Of a stretch of DNA of 64,000 bases, positions 36,219-45,941 are shown in pieces. The notes under the pieces are model-generated. The model did no database searches. It worked only from the letters and a program-made list of their open reading frames with translations, and was not told the DNA's origin. Source of the stretch: an uncultured Bacteroidota bacterium (GTDB taxonomy: Bacteria > Bacteroidota > Bacteroidia > Chitinophagales > LD1); NCBI GenBank assembly GCA_903861145.1, contig CAIOTH010000065.1:1-64000 (forward strand), in the 5' to 3' direction. Each line of letters opens with the position of its first letter. Position 1 is the first letter of the stretch. Both the position numbers and the translations under genes were made by a program.

Positions 36219-36473
36219 ATGGCCAGCATTATAATCGGACTAAAAAGTAACTGGCATTTTATGCGTGTTGTGCGACTATTGTTTGCCCTTGTAATGCTAA
36301 CCACGTATTTTACTGCTGGTGATAAGATTGCTTTGCTCGGCGCCCTGTTTTTTGGCTACCAGGCCATTTTCAATGTAGGTTGTTGTGGTGCTGAAGCGTG
36401 TTATAATACCGTTAATCAAACTGAAAAACAGGCTTCGGAAATCAGTTATGAGGAAATTAAAAAGCCGGAATAA
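36219..36473 (+). CDS. YgaP-type membrane protein with NVGCCG motif
   Basis: 84 residues from ATG 36219, one base after the rhodanese stop; the longer frame from 36159 would overlap that gene. Two hydrophobic helices (MRVVRLLFALVMLTTYFTAG and ALLGALFFGYQAIFNVGCCG) end in the GCCG motif and a later Cys, as in YgaP-like membrane domains. It may be the membrane partner of the rhodanese, as the two are fused in YgaP. Its TAA overlaps the ATG of the thioredoxin gene. Confidence 0.82.
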   Translation: MASIIIGLKSNWHFMRVVRLLFALVMLTTYFTAGDKIALLGALFFGYQAIFNVGCCGAEACYNTVNQTEKQASEISYEEIKKPE

Positions 36474-36781
36474 TGGAAGACAAGAAAAAGTCGTTCAGCG
36501 AATTAATAAACAGCGAAAAGGCGGTAATGGTAGATTTTTCGGCTGAATGGTGTGGCCCGTGTAAAATGATGAAACCTATTTTGGCCGAATTGAAAACAAG
36601 ACTGGGTGATAAGGTGACAATAATTAAGGTAGATGTAGATAGTAATCCATCTCTGTCCACCCTGTATAACATACGTAGTGTGCCAACCCTGGCAGTTTTT
36701 AAAAATGGGAATATTATTTGGCGCAATAGCGGGGTAATGAGTGCCGACCAGCTGGCTAAAGTATTATCGCAACTAAATTAA
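36473..36781 (+). CDS. trxA: Thioredoxin
   Basis: 102 residues with the classical active site EWCGPCKMMKP near residue 26 and the cis-Pro loop VRSVPTLAVF near 71. It lacks a signal peptide, so it is cytosolic. It reduces disulfides and persulfides on partner proteins. It starts inside the TAATG overlap with the YgaP-like gene, so translation is coupled. As the last gene of the operon it probably recycles the OsmC and rhodanese proteins. Confidence 0.94.
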   Translation: MEDKKKSFSELINSEKAVMVDFSAEWCGPCKMMKPILAELKTRLGDKVTIIKVDVDSNPSLSTLYNIRSVPTLAVFKNGNIIWRNSGVMSADQLAKVLSQLN

Positions 36782-36846
36782 AAACCACGCTAATCGCATA
36801 AACAATTCACACCTTTTGTCGTTTTATATTACAAAGGGAATTGGTT

Positions 36847-37560
36847 ATGAAGGTAGCTCTACTTTTATTACCGGCAGTTATGTTTTTTTCCAGCGCCTTA
36901 ATTGCACAGGATGATGTGCAACCTGCGCCTTCAAGTCACCCGACTCCTCAAAGTTCCGAAAATAATTTAGCCGAGCCACGCCATGAAGATTCCCCGTTTT
37001 TAAGTCGTTATGGAAAGGCCAATCAATTGAAATTTATAATTGAGCCCGATTTGGATTTTGGCTCAGTAAATCAGCAACTAACCGTGGGTGTTGCGCCAAC
37101 CGTAGGACATAAATTATGGAAGGGGCTGTATGCCGGTGCCGGTATGATTTATACGTACTCGGTCGTCAAAAATTTGCCAATTACCGAGTTGAATGGACAA
37201 GTGTACTTTGCAAGTGCTTACAGGCAAACTTACGGCGGGGGTGTCTATCTGCATTACAATATCTGGAAGGGGTTATATGTACGGGTAAGGTTTGACGTGC
37301 TCCATCGCTATATTGAGGATTTGGCAAATGCTACTGTAATTGCTAATATCACAACTGGCAAAACGGAAGTTAAAATACCAGTGATAAAAATGAATATACC
37401 AGATATGCCCGTTGGCATTGGTTATAATATTTTAATCAAGAAAAAGCTGTTTTTACCCATCAAGCTATCTTACAACATTCTATATCCCTTTCTAAATAAA
37501 CAGTACACAGTTTACCCTGACGGATGGATTATAAAGCTAGGCATATTCAATATTTTTTAG
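36847..37560 (+). CDS. Hypothetical outer-membrane beta-barrel protein
   Basis: 237 residues from ATG 36847; a TTG two codons earlier is in frame but the signal peptide MKVALLLLPAVMFFSSALIAQ begins here. A Pro/Ser-rich linker (about 22-50) precedes amphipathic strands and a C-terminal Phe (KLGIFNIF), as in small outer-membrane barrels. I recognise no family. It stands alone between the thioredoxin operon and the pst operon with a 65-bp gap upstream, so its own promoter is likely. Confidence 0.72.
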   Translation: MKVALLLLPAVMFFSSALIAQDDVQPAPSSHPTPQSSENNLAEPRHEDSPFLSRYGKANQLKFIIEPDLDFGSVNQQLTVGVAPTVGHKLWKGLYAGAGMIYTYSVVKNLPITELNGQVYFASAYRQTYGGGVYLHYNIWKGLYVRVRFDVLHRYIEDLANATVIANITTGKTEVKIPVIKMNIPDMPVGIGYNILIKKKLFLPIKLSYNILYPFLNKQYTVYPDGWIIKLGIFNIF

Positions 37561-37734
37561 CCTCTTGCTCAAAAAATAACCAATACCCTAAGATAACATT
37601 GCAATTTTGGCGAAGTTGAATTGGCGCAAATTACAATGCTGCCCAAAACTACTCTCATCGGCGCATAATAAATTGATTATCAGTGTATTTTACATCTTAC
37701 CAACACCCCATTAGGTTTATAACTTATAGCTTCA

Positions 37735-37790
37735 TTAACCATAGAATGAAGGTTAGATAACATTGACTTAACACAGCGCACTCATTTTTG
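37735..37790 (+). promoter_or_regulatory. Candidate four-repeat Pho box and promoter of the pst operon
   Basis: Hexamers start at 37735 (TTAACC), 37746 (ATGAAG, weak), 37757 (ATAACA) and 37768 (TTAACA), a strict 11-bp period. TTG (37763-37765), 17 bp, and CATTTTTG (37783-37790) form the promoter, so the last repeats overlap the -33 region. The last hexamer ends 41 nt before the start codon, exactly as at the PiT operon. Confidence 0.75.
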
Positions 37791-37813
37791 CGGTCATAAA
37801 AACTAACCCAAAA

Positions 37814-39346
37814 ATGAAAAAATTACTACCCCTAGTATTTATCCTTTGCGCCCTGGTTGGCAAGGCCCAAACTTATACCGTTGATTCAGCCCGTTTGGAG
37901 GAGCGTTTCAAAAAAACTGACCATATCCTTAACATTCTACGCGAATTTAGGATTCAGATTTACCTTCAACCCGAATGGCAACGTGCTGATACTGCCGGTG
38001 CACCGGGTGTACAAGGTGGCAATTTGCCTGCAGCTGCAAATAACCGATTTATTCTACGTCGCGGACGTTTTAAATTAGCCTGGCAACATGAAATGGTGAA
38101 TAAGCATGGCGATACCATTAAAGTAGGTGAAGCGGCTTTCCAATTTGACGCATCGGAAAAAGGTTTTAATGCATTGAAGGATTTTTATGGCCGTATTATT
38201 GATCCATGGACAGGTTGGTTCAGCTTCCAGGCAGGTATAACAGTTCGTCCTTTTGGATTTGAGTCCCCTGCTTCTCCTGCTACCTACGAATCTCCTGAGT
38301 TTTCGAGAATGAACCAAACTATAATGCCTAACGAATGCGAATTGGGCGAAACCTTTATCATCGAATCGCCCCGCAAATTCAAACCGGTTTACTTGCGGTT
38401 TGATGCAGCGGTAGTAAACGGCGAAGGCATTGGCAATACAGGAACCAATCAATCGGGAGTTAGCACAGGTGCCTATCAAAGTGCAAAAGACTTTGTAGGT
38501 CGCTTATTTATTGGTAAAACGTTTGACCTAGGCGGAGGAACAAAAATTGGCCTTAACGCCAGTGGTTCAGTATACTATGGTAATGTGCTGCAAAGCACCA
38601 ACAACGTTTTTGAAGTTGTGAAGAACGCAGAAACCGGCCTTGACACATTTAAAAATGTAGGAGTTGCATCGGGCAAAGGTGCTACTAACTTCCATCGCGA
38701 ATATTACGGCGCACACTTACAGGTTAATTTTGATTACAAAATGGGGGCAAATGCCTCGGCAACTACTGCTATACGCGGCGAATTTATTACAGGTCAGCAA
38801 CCTGGCCAGGCCGGTTCTTCAACAGCACCTATAGGCACTGGTACTTCATTACCAACCACTACGACTACAGTAACCGACACTTTCGTTACACCAGGCGGTA
38901 GCAAAGTCCTTGTTCCTATTAGCACAACTTCGAATGGTGTTGACCTTTACGTTCGTAAATTTCAAGGCTACATGATAACCTTTACGCAAGGTTTCCACTT
39001 TAAAGCCGGCAACCAAATGATGCACGCCGACTTAACCTTTAAGATGGATAATTACGACCCCAATACTCAAATTAGCGGAACCCATATTACAAAAGGTGCA
39101 GCTTTTTCAACTACCGATTTAGCATACAATACTTACAGCGGAGGCTTCACTTTTACTCCGGTTCCTTATTTCAAATTAATGTTGTGGTATGACCATGTAG
39201 TTAACGAAAGTTCTGGCATATCCGGCTGGTCATCAGACTACAAAAAAGATAACGTATTTACACTTCGCACCCAATTTATGCTTGATAGCTGGTGGTTTGA
39301 CAAGAAGAGCACTAGTAACAGTAATTTAATAAGCCGGTCATACTAG
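37814..39346 (+). CDS. Phosphate-selective porin-like outer-membrane protein (OprO/P type)
   Basis: 510 residues. Signal peptide MKKLLPLVFILCALVGKAQ, then a short helical region and a barrel with the porin O/P pattern (FILRRGRFKLAWQHE, DFYGRIIDPWTGWFSFQAGI, VRPFGFE). The Arg-rich strand fits an anion-selective channel. It opens the pst operon, 42 bp before pstS, behind the candidate Pho box, so passage of phosphate over the outer membrane is the likely role. The central 300-370 region is Thr/Gly-rich and probably an external loop. Confidence 0.85.
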   Translation: MKKLLPLVFILCALVGKAQTYTVDSARLEERFKKTDHILNILREFRIQIYLQPEWQRADTAGAPGVQGGNLPAAANNRFILRRGRFKLAWQHEMVNKHGDTIKVGEAAFQFDASEKGFNALKDFYGRIIDPWTGWFSFQAGITVRPFGFESPASPATYESPEFSRMNQTIMPNECELGETFIIESPRKFKPVYLRFDAAVVNGEGIGNTGTNQSGVSTGAYQSAKDFVGRLFIGKTFDLGGGTKIGLNASGSVYYGNVLQSTNNVFEVVKNAETGLDTFKNVGVASGKGATNFHREYYGAHLQVNFDYKMGANASATTAIRGEFITGQQPGQAGSSTAPIGTGTSLPTTTTTVTDTFVTPGGSKVLVPISTTSNGVDLYVRKFQGYMITFTQGFHFKAGNQMMHADLTFKMDNYDPNTQISGTHITKGAAFSTTDLAYNTYSGGFTFTPVPYFKLMLWYDHVVNESSGISGWSSDYKKDNVFTLRTQFMLDSWWFDKKSTSNSNLISRSY

Positions 39347-39388
39347 AAGTTGAAGTTTGCATTGTTTAAAAATTAAAACAGGTATAAA

Positions 39389-40426
39389 ATGAAAAAAATA
39401 ATCATCGCAATGTTCGCAATTGTAGCTCTTGCAAGCTGCGGAAACAAGCAACAACAAACTGACGGTAAGCAGGCTAGTGGAACCAAACCACAAATAAAAG
39501 TTGACGGTTCAAGTACTGTAGAACCAATTTCGGAAGCCGTAGCTGAAGACTACAAAAAGAAAAGTGACAGTGTTGATATTACCGTAGGTACCTCGGGCAC
39601 CGGTGGTGGCTTCAAAAAATTTGGCAGAAATGAAACCGATATCAGCGATGCATCACGCCCTATTTCGCACACTGAAGATTCTATTTGTAAAGCCGCAAGC
39701 ATTGATTACATAGAATTACCAATTGCTTATGATGGCCTTGCAGTTGTAATAAACAAAGACAACGATTGGTTAACCAAAATAACCGTTAAAGAATTGAAGA
39801 AGATGTGGGAAGCTGCTGCACAGGATAAAGTAAAAAAATGGAGCGACATCAATCCTAAATGGCCTAACCAGGAAATTCACCTGTTTGGCCCTGGTACTGC
39901 ATCTGGTACTTATGATTACTTTACTGAAGCCATAAATGGTAAAGCGAAATCAAGCCGTGGTGATTATACCGCCAGCGAAGATGACAACGTTTTAGTACAA
40001 GGTATTGCCGGCGATAAATATGCATTAGGCTACTTTGGATTAGCCTACTACGAACAGAATAAAGATAAACTGAAAGTAGTTGCTATTGACGATGAGAAAA
40101 AAGAAAACGGCGATGGCGGAATTATTCCTAGCCAGGAAACTGTAAAAAACGGCACCTACCAGCCGCTTTCTCGTCCACTGTTTATCTATGTAAACAAAAA
40201 GTCGTCAGCTAAACCTGAAGTAAAAGCCTTTGTAGATTATTACCTGGCTAATGTTAGCAAACTTGCTACCGAAGTTGGCTACGTTTCTTTACCAGACGAA
40301 GCAAATAAACTAGTTAATCAACGTTGGTTAGCCGGAACAGTTGGCTCACTGTTTTTAGGACACAATAACGTTGGCATGAAAATGGAAGACTTGCTTAAAA
40401 CCGAGCAGGCTACCACAGCCAAATAG
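39389..40426 (+). CDS. pstS: Phosphate ABC transporter substrate-binding lipoprotein PstS
   Basis: 345 residues. The lipobox ALASC (Cys17) anchors the protein. The phosphate-binding loop KVDGSSTVEPISEAVAEDY and the central VGTSGTGGGFKKF, with FGPGTASGTYDYF later, are diagnostic of PstS. It binds phosphate in the periplasm and delivers it to PstCA. It is 77 bp before pstC, the largest gap in the operon; no clear stem-loop was seen there. Confidence 0.96.
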   Translation: MKKIIIAMFAIVALASCGNKQQQTDGKQASGTKPQIKVDGSSTVEPISEAVAEDYKKKSDSVDITVGTSGTGGGFKKFGRNETDISDASRPISHTEDSICKAASIDYIELPIAYDGLAVVINKDNDWLTKITVKELKKMWEAAAQDKVKKWSDINPKWPNQEIHLFGPGTASGTYDYFTEAINGKAKSSRGDYTASEDDNVLVQGIAGDKYALGYFGLAYYEQNKDKLKVVAIDDEKKENGDGGIIPSQETVKNGTYQPLSRPLFIYVNKKSSAKPEVKAFVDYYLANVSKLATEVGYVSLPDEANKLVNQRWLAGTVGSLFLGHNNVGMKMEDLLKTEQATTAK

Positions 40427-40503
40427 CGTTAGGGATTTGGTTATTAATTGACAATAGCAGGGGCTTGTAACAATAGCTCCTGCTTTTTATATTAAAAGGT
40501 AAT

Positions 40504-41379
40504 ATGAATTTAAAGGAGCGGATAATTGAAATTGCTTTGTTTTTGTGCAGTGCTATATGTGTGCTTACAACCTTTGGCATAATTACGGTGCTATTAATAC
40601 AAACGGTGCAATTCTTTAGCGAAGTATCTATTAGTGAGTTTTTGACAGATACCCAATGGACTCCTCTTTTCGCCGATAAACATTTTGGCATTCTTCCGCT
40701 TCTAACAGGAACTTTACTAACCACAATGGTCGCGTTGATAATTGCCCTGCCACTGGGTTTGTCAATTGCCATTTACCTTAGTGAGTATGCTTCTAAAGAA
40801 TTAAGGGCATACGTTAAACCTTTACTCGAAATCCTGGCATCGGTTCCCACAGTAGTATATGGTTTTTTTGCCTTAACCGTTGTAACACCTTTGCTTCAAC
40901 ATATAATACCGGGCCTTGCCGGATTCAACGCTATTTCTCCGGGCATTGTAATGGGCATTATGATTGTTCCGTTCATTTCATCTTTAAGCGAAGATGCCAT
41001 GTATGCCGTTCCAAACGCAATGCGCGAAGCGTCTTACGCACTAGGGGCTTCAAAATTTCAAACTGCATTTAAGGTAATAGTACCTGCGGCATCATCGGGC
41101 ATATTGGTTTCAGTTGTGCTGGGCTTTTCAAGGGCCGTGGGTGAAACAATGATTGTTGCTTTAGCAGCAGGGCAGCAACCCCGCTTAACGTTGGACCCCA
41201 GAGTACCTATTGAAACAATTACAACATATATAGTACAAGTTAGTATGGGTGATGTGCCGCGCGCTTCGCTGGAATACAAAACCATTTTCTCAGCAGGCTT
41301 AACGCTATTCGTCATCACCTTCATATTAAACAACATCAGTTTTTTTATCAGAAAAAAATACCGTGCGCAGTATGAATAA
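40504..41379 (+). CDS. pstC: Phosphate ABC transporter permease PstC
   Basis: 291 residues with six membrane helices. The ABC permease coupling motif is [27 protein letters not shown] near residue 178. The order after pstS and before pstA identifies it as PstC. Its last codons overlap the ATG of pstA, so translation of the two permease subunits is coupled. Confidence 0.95.
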   Translation: MNLKERIIEIALFLCSAICVLTTFGIITVLLIQTVQFFSEVSISEFLTDTQWTPLFADKHFGILPLLTGTLLTTMVALIIALPLGLSIAIYLSEYASKELRAYVKPLLEILASVPTVVYGFFALTVVTPLLQHIIPGLAGFNAISPGIVMGIMIVPFISSLSEDAMYAVPNAMREASYALGASKFQTAFKVIVPAASSGILVSVVLGFSRAVGETMIVALAAGQQPRLTLDPRVPIETITTYIVQVSMGDVPRASLEYKTIFSAGLTLFVITFILNNISFFIRKKYRAQYE

Positions 41380-42229
41380 TGAGAGTGTAAAAACGCTGAA
41401 GGACAACGTTTTCAAAGGGTGGGCCATATTTGCAACATCGGTGGGGATGATTATGCTTGCGGTTTTGCTTATTAAAATAGGCATGGATGGATTGCACCGA
41501 ATATCTCTTAGTTTCTTTACATCGCTCCCATCTCGCAGATTTGCTGAAGCAGGCATACTTACCGCTTGGACCGGAACTTTGTGGATTATGATTACCACAG
41601 CAATCTTTGCAATACCAATTGGTGTAGGCGCGGGCCTTTATCTTGAGGAATATTCAAAAAAAGGACTATGGTCATCTTTTCTTGAAATAAATATTTCAAA
41701 TCTTGCCGGCGTCCCATCTATTATTTACGGCCTGCTGGGTCTTGAAGTATTTGTTCGCTATCTTAATTTAGGCGAAAGCATTTTATCGGGCAGCTTAACC
41801 CTGGCCCTGTTAGTTTTGCCTATAGTAATTGTTTCAACCCGGGAGGCAATTAAAACCGTGCCTAACACATTACGCGAAGCATCGTATGCACTTGGTGCAA
41901 GCAAATGGCAAACCGTTTGGTTCCAGGTGCTTCCTGCAGCATCAGGTGGTATCATGACCGGTATTATCCTTGCGCTGTCACGCGCTATAGGCGAAACCGC
42001 TCCACTGATTGTAGTTGGTGCTCTAACCTACGTTCCCTTTGTTCCGAAATCGGTTTTCAGTTCATTTACTGTTTTACCCATACAAATTTACAACTGGGCA
42101 TCGCGCCCTGAGGCGGGTTTTGCAGTAAATGCCGCGGCTGCAATTATTGTTTTAATGCTGATTACTTTTTTGATGAATGGCACCGCAGTGTATTTACGAA
42201 ACCGCTGGCAGAAAAACGTTAGGTGGTAA
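41372..42229 (+). CDS. pstA: Phosphate ABC transporter permease PstA
   Basis: 285 residues from ATG 41372, which overlaps pstC by 8 bp; a GTG at 41363 is in frame but less likely. It has six membrane helices with the coupling motif [27 protein letters not shown], the same as in PstC. It pairs with PstC to form the inner-membrane channel. The next start (pstB) is 43 bp after its stop. Confidence 0.95.
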   Translation: MNNESVKTLKDNVFKGWAIFATSVGMIMLAVLLIKIGMDGLHRISLSFFTSLPSRRFAEAGILTAWTGTLWIMITTAIFAIPIGVGAGLYLEEYSKKGLWSSFLEINISNLAGVPSIIYGLLGLEVFVRYLNLGESILSGSLTLALLVLPIVIVSTREAIKTVPNTLREASYALGASKWQTVWFQVLPAASGGIMTGIILALSRAIGETAPLIVVGALTYVPFVPKSVFSSFTVLPIQIYNWASRPEAGFAVNAAAAIIVLMLITFLMNGTAVYLRNRWQKNVRW

Positions 42230-42272
42230 AAAGCAGGTTAACGAGGTTTGGAACAATATACAAGAAAGCGAA

Positions 42273-43154
42273 ATGACAATAACACTAAATAAAATGGAAG
42301 AAGAAAAGAAAATAGTTTCCATTTCAACCGACATAGGAATTGAGAAGTCGGATGAATTGAGCACTGAGTTCCCGAAATCTATTCCGAATAAAGAGACACG
42401 TATGAACAAAATCGAATCGAAAAATGTAAATTGTTGGTATGGCGACTTCCATGTGCTTCGCGACATAAACATGGAAATAAAGCACAACACCGTTACTGCA
42501 CTTATCGGCCCTTCGGGATGTGGTAAATCTACTTACCTCCGTATATTCAATCGCATGAACGATTTGATAGAGGGCTTTAGGCTTGAAGGCGAAATTTTAA
42601 TTGATAACAAGAATGTTTTTGCTAAAGATGTAGCCATTAACGAGCTTCGAAAAAAAGTGGGTATGGTTTTTCAAAAGCCAAATCCATTTCCAAAAAGTAT
42701 TTTCGAAAATGTTGCTTACGGCTTAAGGGTAAATGGAGTAACTCACAAAAAATTTATTGAAGAAACTGTTGAGCGCTCATTAAAGCAAGCGGCTTTATGG
42801 GATGAGGTAAAAGATAAGCTGACTAAAAATGCACTAAGTTTATCAGGAGGCCAGCAGCAGCGTTTGTGTATTGCGCGTGCAATTGCTATTGAGCCATCGG
42901 TGGTATTGATGGATGAGCCTTCATCGGCGTTAGATCCGATTTCAAGTGCAAAAATCGAAGAATTGATTTGGGAGTTAAAGGCAAAATATACCATACTTAT
43001 AGTAACCCATAATATGCAACAGGCGTCACGGGTAAGCGATAGAACTGCCTTTTTCTATTTGGGAGAATTAGTTGAGTATGACGATACAAAAACAATATTT
43101 ACCAACCCTAAAAAAGAAAGAACACAAAATTATATAACAGGAAGATTTGGATAG
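42273..43154 (+). CDS. pstB: Phosphate ABC transporter ATP-binding protein PstB
   Basis: 293 residues from ATG 42273. Starting at ATG 42402 ([17 protein letters not shown]) would give 250 residues, the normal PstB length; the extra 43 residues are low-complexity Glu/Ser-rich and may not be translated. Walker A is GPSGCGKST, the signature LSGGQQQRL, and Walker [14 protein letters not shown]. It powers phosphate uptake through PstCA. A third in-frame start at 42177 overlaps pstA and is rejected. Confidence 0.93.
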   Translation: MTITLNKMEEEKKIVSISTDIGIEKSDELSTEFPKSIPNKETRMNKIESKNVNCWYGDFHVLRDINMEIKHNTVTALIGPSGCGKSTYLRIFNRMNDLIEGFRLEGEILIDNKNVFAKDVAINELRKKVGMVFQKPNPFPKSIFENVAYGLRVNGVTHKKFIEETVERSLKQAALWDEVKDKLTKNALSLSGGQQQRLCIARAIAIEPSVVLMDEPSSALDPISSAKIEELIWELKAKYTILIVTHNMQQASRVSDRTAFFYLGELVEYDDTKTIFTNPKKERTQNYITGRFG

Positions 43155-43233
43155 TAGAATTGAGCAATAGGCTCTTATTCCTATCTTCCGTAATTCAACT
43201 TACTATAAAATACCTAATACTGAACTTAACAAA

Positions 43234-43899
43234 ATGGGACATTTAGATAACGAAATAACATCGCTTAAAAATAATTTGATAGAAATGTTTTTGCTGGTGC
43301 AAAAGCAATTGCGCAAGAGCGTACACGCTTTGCATACGCTCGATAAAAACCTTGCGCGCGAGGTGTTAGTTAACGAAAGAAGAGTAAATGCTGAAGAGCT
43401 TAAAATTGACAAGGATTGCGAAAACTTTGTTGCCCTGTTTAATCCGGTTGCCATTGACCTTAGGTTTGTATTTGCGGCCTTTAAAATAAACTCGCACCTG
43501 GAAAGTATTGGCGATAGCGCCAAAGGAATTTCGAAGTTTGTTTTGGAAATGGACACACAGTTTGACGAGCAATTGTTGAAGGAGATCCAGATAGAAAGGA
43601 TGTATGAATTGGTTAACAACATGATTGAAGACAACATAAACTCTTTAAGAAATGACGACACTACACAAGCCAGGCTGGTGTTTAGTACCGATGTTGAAGT
43701 TGATTTAATAAACCGGAAAGCCACTTCTGTGGTGGCGAATCATTTAGCTAAAGGCAATACAAATGCAACACCATTACTTAATCTCATTTCAATCATTAGA
43801 AGAATTGAGCGCGTGGGTGACCTTAGTTCTAATATTGCCGAAGAAATAATTTTTTACATGGAGGCAAAAGTGCTTAAGCACGAGAAAGAAAAAGGATAA
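43234..43899 (+). CDS. phoU: Phosphate signalling protein PhoU
   Basis: 221 residues made of two PhoU three-helix repeats. Metal-binding acidic motifs appear in both halves, for example SHLESIGDSAKGI and RRIERVGDLSSNIAEE. PhoU represses the Pho response when phosphate is plentiful by linking PstB to PhoR. It lies between pstB and phoR, 61 bp before the latter, the expected order for this signalling unit. Confidence 0.95.
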   Translation: MGHLDNEITSLKNNLIEMFLLVQKQLRKSVHALHTLDKNLAREVLVNERRVNAEELKIDKDCENFVALFNPVAIDLRFVFAAFKINSHLESIGDSAKGISKFVLEMDTQFDEQLLKEIQIERMYELVNNMIEDNINSLRNDDTTQARLVFSTDVEVDLINRKATSVVANHLAKGNTNATPLLNLISIIRRIERVGDLSSNIAEEIIFYMEAKVLKHEKEKG

Positions 43900-43960
43900 A
43901 CAACAGGTACCGGCCTTTATTCATTTTTATGAATAAATTTACCCGATAACCATACCGACC

Positions 43961-45001
43961 TTGGATAAATATTCACCACGAACGCTTACCATTTTATTTT
44001 CTGTATTGTTGGCAACTTTTGTCAGCCTGATAGATTTGTATTTCGAAGCTTCATTGTTACACTTCATCACAATATTCGTTCTTGTAACGGCTGCGGCTTC
44101 ATACTTATTATATTATGTGGTTGATGTTTACCTGCGTAACCGTATAAAGCTGGTTTACAAAATCATTCACCAGTTTAAGCTGAACAAAAACTTAAAGGAT
44201 TCGATAGGCGACAACGTAAGTGATGACCCGCTAAGCGAAATGGAAACGCAGGTTAAGGATTGGGTTACTGATAAGAGCAAGGAAATTGAAGACCTGAAAA
44301 AGCTGGAGCAATTCCGTAAAGAGTTTTTGGCCAATTTATCGCACGAACTTAAAACACCGATATTCAATATCCAGGGTTACGTTCACACTTTATTGGATGG
44401 CGCTATGGATGAACCCGAAGTGATGAAACACTTTTTAGAGCGTACCGCTAAAAGTATTGATAGGTTAAATAACCTGGTTGACGATTTGGATGAGATTTCG
44501 AAAATAGAGCGGGGCGAGGTGGCCATGGTAAAAGAGATTTTTGATATTACCCAACTGGTTAAGGAAGTATTTGAATCGATGGAATTGAAGGCCGTTAAGC
44601 AGGGTATTGCGGTAAGTATTAGTAAGGGTTTTGAAAAGCCGTTTTTTGTTAATGCAGATAAGGAGAAGATACGCCAGGTAATTACAAACCTTATTGATAA
44701 TTCGATTAAGTACGGCCGTTTGAATGGTGAAACCAGCGCCAGCTTTTTTGATATGGACGATAATATTTTGATTGAAATTACCGACAACGGCATTGGTATT
44801 AGCGAAGAGCATTTACCGCGGTTGTTTGAGCGATTTTACAGGATTGATAAGCACCGTTCGCGCGAGCAGGGAGGTACCGGTTTAGGGCTTGCTATTGTTA
44901 AACACATTATTGAAGCGCACGAGCAAACTATTAATGTGCGAAGCACTGTAGGGGTGGGCACTACTTTTGCGTTCACTTTGCAGAAGGCGAAGGAGAAATA
45001 A
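43961..45001 (+). CDS. phoR: PhoR-like phosphate sensor histidine kinase
   Basis: 346 residues. Two N-terminal membrane helices (about 9-29 and 32-54) are joined by a very short loop, so there is no periplasmic sensor domain. A linker leads to HisKA (FLANLSHELKTP, His128) and HATPase (EITDNGIGISEEH, GGTGLGLAIV). No PAS domain is evident. The start is TTG at 43961; no ATG fits. It probably phosphorylates a PhoB that is encoded outside this window, because no OmpR-type response regulator is nearby. Confidence 0.9.
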   Translation: MDKYSPRTLTILFSVLLATFVSLIDLYFEASLLHFITIFVLVTAAASYLLYYVVDVYLRNRIKLVYKIIHQFKLNKNLKDSIGDNVSDDPLSEMETQVKDWVTDKSKEIEDLKKLEQFRKEFLANLSHELKTPIFNIQGYVHTLLDGAMDEPEVMKHFLERTAKSIDRLNNLVDDLDEISKIERGEVAMVKEIFDITQLVKEVFESMELKAVKQGIAVSISKGFEKPFFVNADKEKIRQVITNLIDNSIKYGRLNGETSASFFDMDDNILIEITDNGIGISEEHLPRLFERFYRIDKHRSREQGGTGLGLAIVKHIIEAHEQTINVRSTVGVGTTFAFTLQKAKEK

Positions 45002-45004
45002 ATA

Positions 45005-45451
45005 TTAATGTTGGGTGGTTACCTGATAATAATATTGCAGTTGAAGAGCCCTACTTCTGGCAAGGTACAGATCAAAATATGCGTCGACATACCGCCACAT
45101 TGTTCCATCCCTATCAAATAGGCTTTTTTGGTAAAGCAGTTTTTCATTACTTCGAAATTCTTCCCAACTGGTTTGAGATTTCAATAGTAATTGCGAGTCC
45201 TTAGCTGTGGCACATTGCTCGGACAAAAGTTTGTAATACATTTCCATCCGATCATTCCATGCTTTCTCTCCGTTAAGTGAACAGCCTATGAGCCCCAAAG
45301 TGGAACCGTCGGCTTTAACACAAGCCAGGAACGTACTATCAATGGCTTTATAAGTGGTATCATCAAGCATAGGATCAATATCACTGTTGTTCTGGGCAGA
45401 ACCACGAACGCTACTCACGAACAACAATAGTGCAATAATATATTTCGCCAT
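45005..45451 (-). CDS. Secreted LprI-like (DUF1311) protein
   Basis: 148 residues from ATG 45451, chosen because the signal peptide MAKYIIALLLFVSSVRGSAQ starts there; the longer TTG frame to 45481 would overlap the neighbour. The mature part has the Cys-spaced LACVKADGSTLGLIGCSLNGEKAWNDRM, followed by a helical region, as in LprI/DUF1311 proteins, some of which inhibit lysozyme. Convergent with phoR, only 3 bp apart. Confidence 0.82.
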   Translation of the reverse strand: MAKYIIALLLFVSSVRGSAQNNSDIDPMLDDTTYKAIDSTFLACVKADGSTLGLIGCSLNGEKAWNDRMEMYYKLLSEQCATAKDSQLLLKSQTSWEEFRSNEKLLYQKSLFDRDGTMWRYVDAYFDLYLARSRALQLQYYYQVTTQH

Positions 45452-45477
45452 GCCTATAAAAGTGTCTGCTCTAAATT

Positions 45478-45930
45478 TCAATTCAATTTCTCTTTCAATT
45501 TACCGATAGCCTTTTCCATTCTGCTAATACGGGTTTCTTCTTTCTTAGCATCGTTTATCCAAAGCACCCATTCCTTCTTGTGCGTGTAGCTCATTTTCTC
45601 AAACTGCTTTTCGAGTTTGTGTTTCTTCAATAACTTTTTAAAAGCTTCGGGCACATCAACAACGCGCTCTTCTTTGTCTTCAACCAGCCAAATGTTTACG
45701 GTATCGCCAACGTCTTTCTTTATCTTTACCCTAATGGCTTTTAGCACCAGTATAAAGTGGAATGGCGTGCCATATTTAACCATGGTACCACGGTAAGGCT
45801 CTCCATCAATGGTGGCTTTTATGGGTACTCGGCCTTTGCCGAATTCGTGTTGCACATCGTAAGGAAAAACCACATAGGCTCCTCCCCCATCACCGGCTTC
45901 CATCTTCCCTTTAAACTTATATTCCTTCAT
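45478..45930 (-). CDS. DUF1905/YdeI-type protein
   Basis: 150 residues. The N-terminal DUF1905 barrel (GGAYVVFPYDVQHEFGKGRVPIKATIDGEPYRGT) is followed by the YdeI/OmpD-associated helical tail (VPEAFKKLLKKH, MSYTHKKEWVLWINDAKKEETR). Such proteins are often annotated as bacteriocin-protection proteins, though the molecular role is not settled. No signal peptide. Its stop lies 27 bp before the LprI-like ATG, and it follows the repeat protein by 11 bp. Confidence 0.87.
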   Translation of the reverse strand: MKEYKFKGKMEAGDGGGAYVVFPYDVQHEFGKGRVPIKATIDGEPYRGTMVKYGTPFHFILVLKAIRVKIKKDVGDTVNIWLVEDKEERVVDVPEAFKKLLKKHKLEKQFEKMSYTHKKEWVLWINDAKKEETRISRMEKAIGKLKEKLN

Positions 45931-45941
45931 AGGTAAATTGT

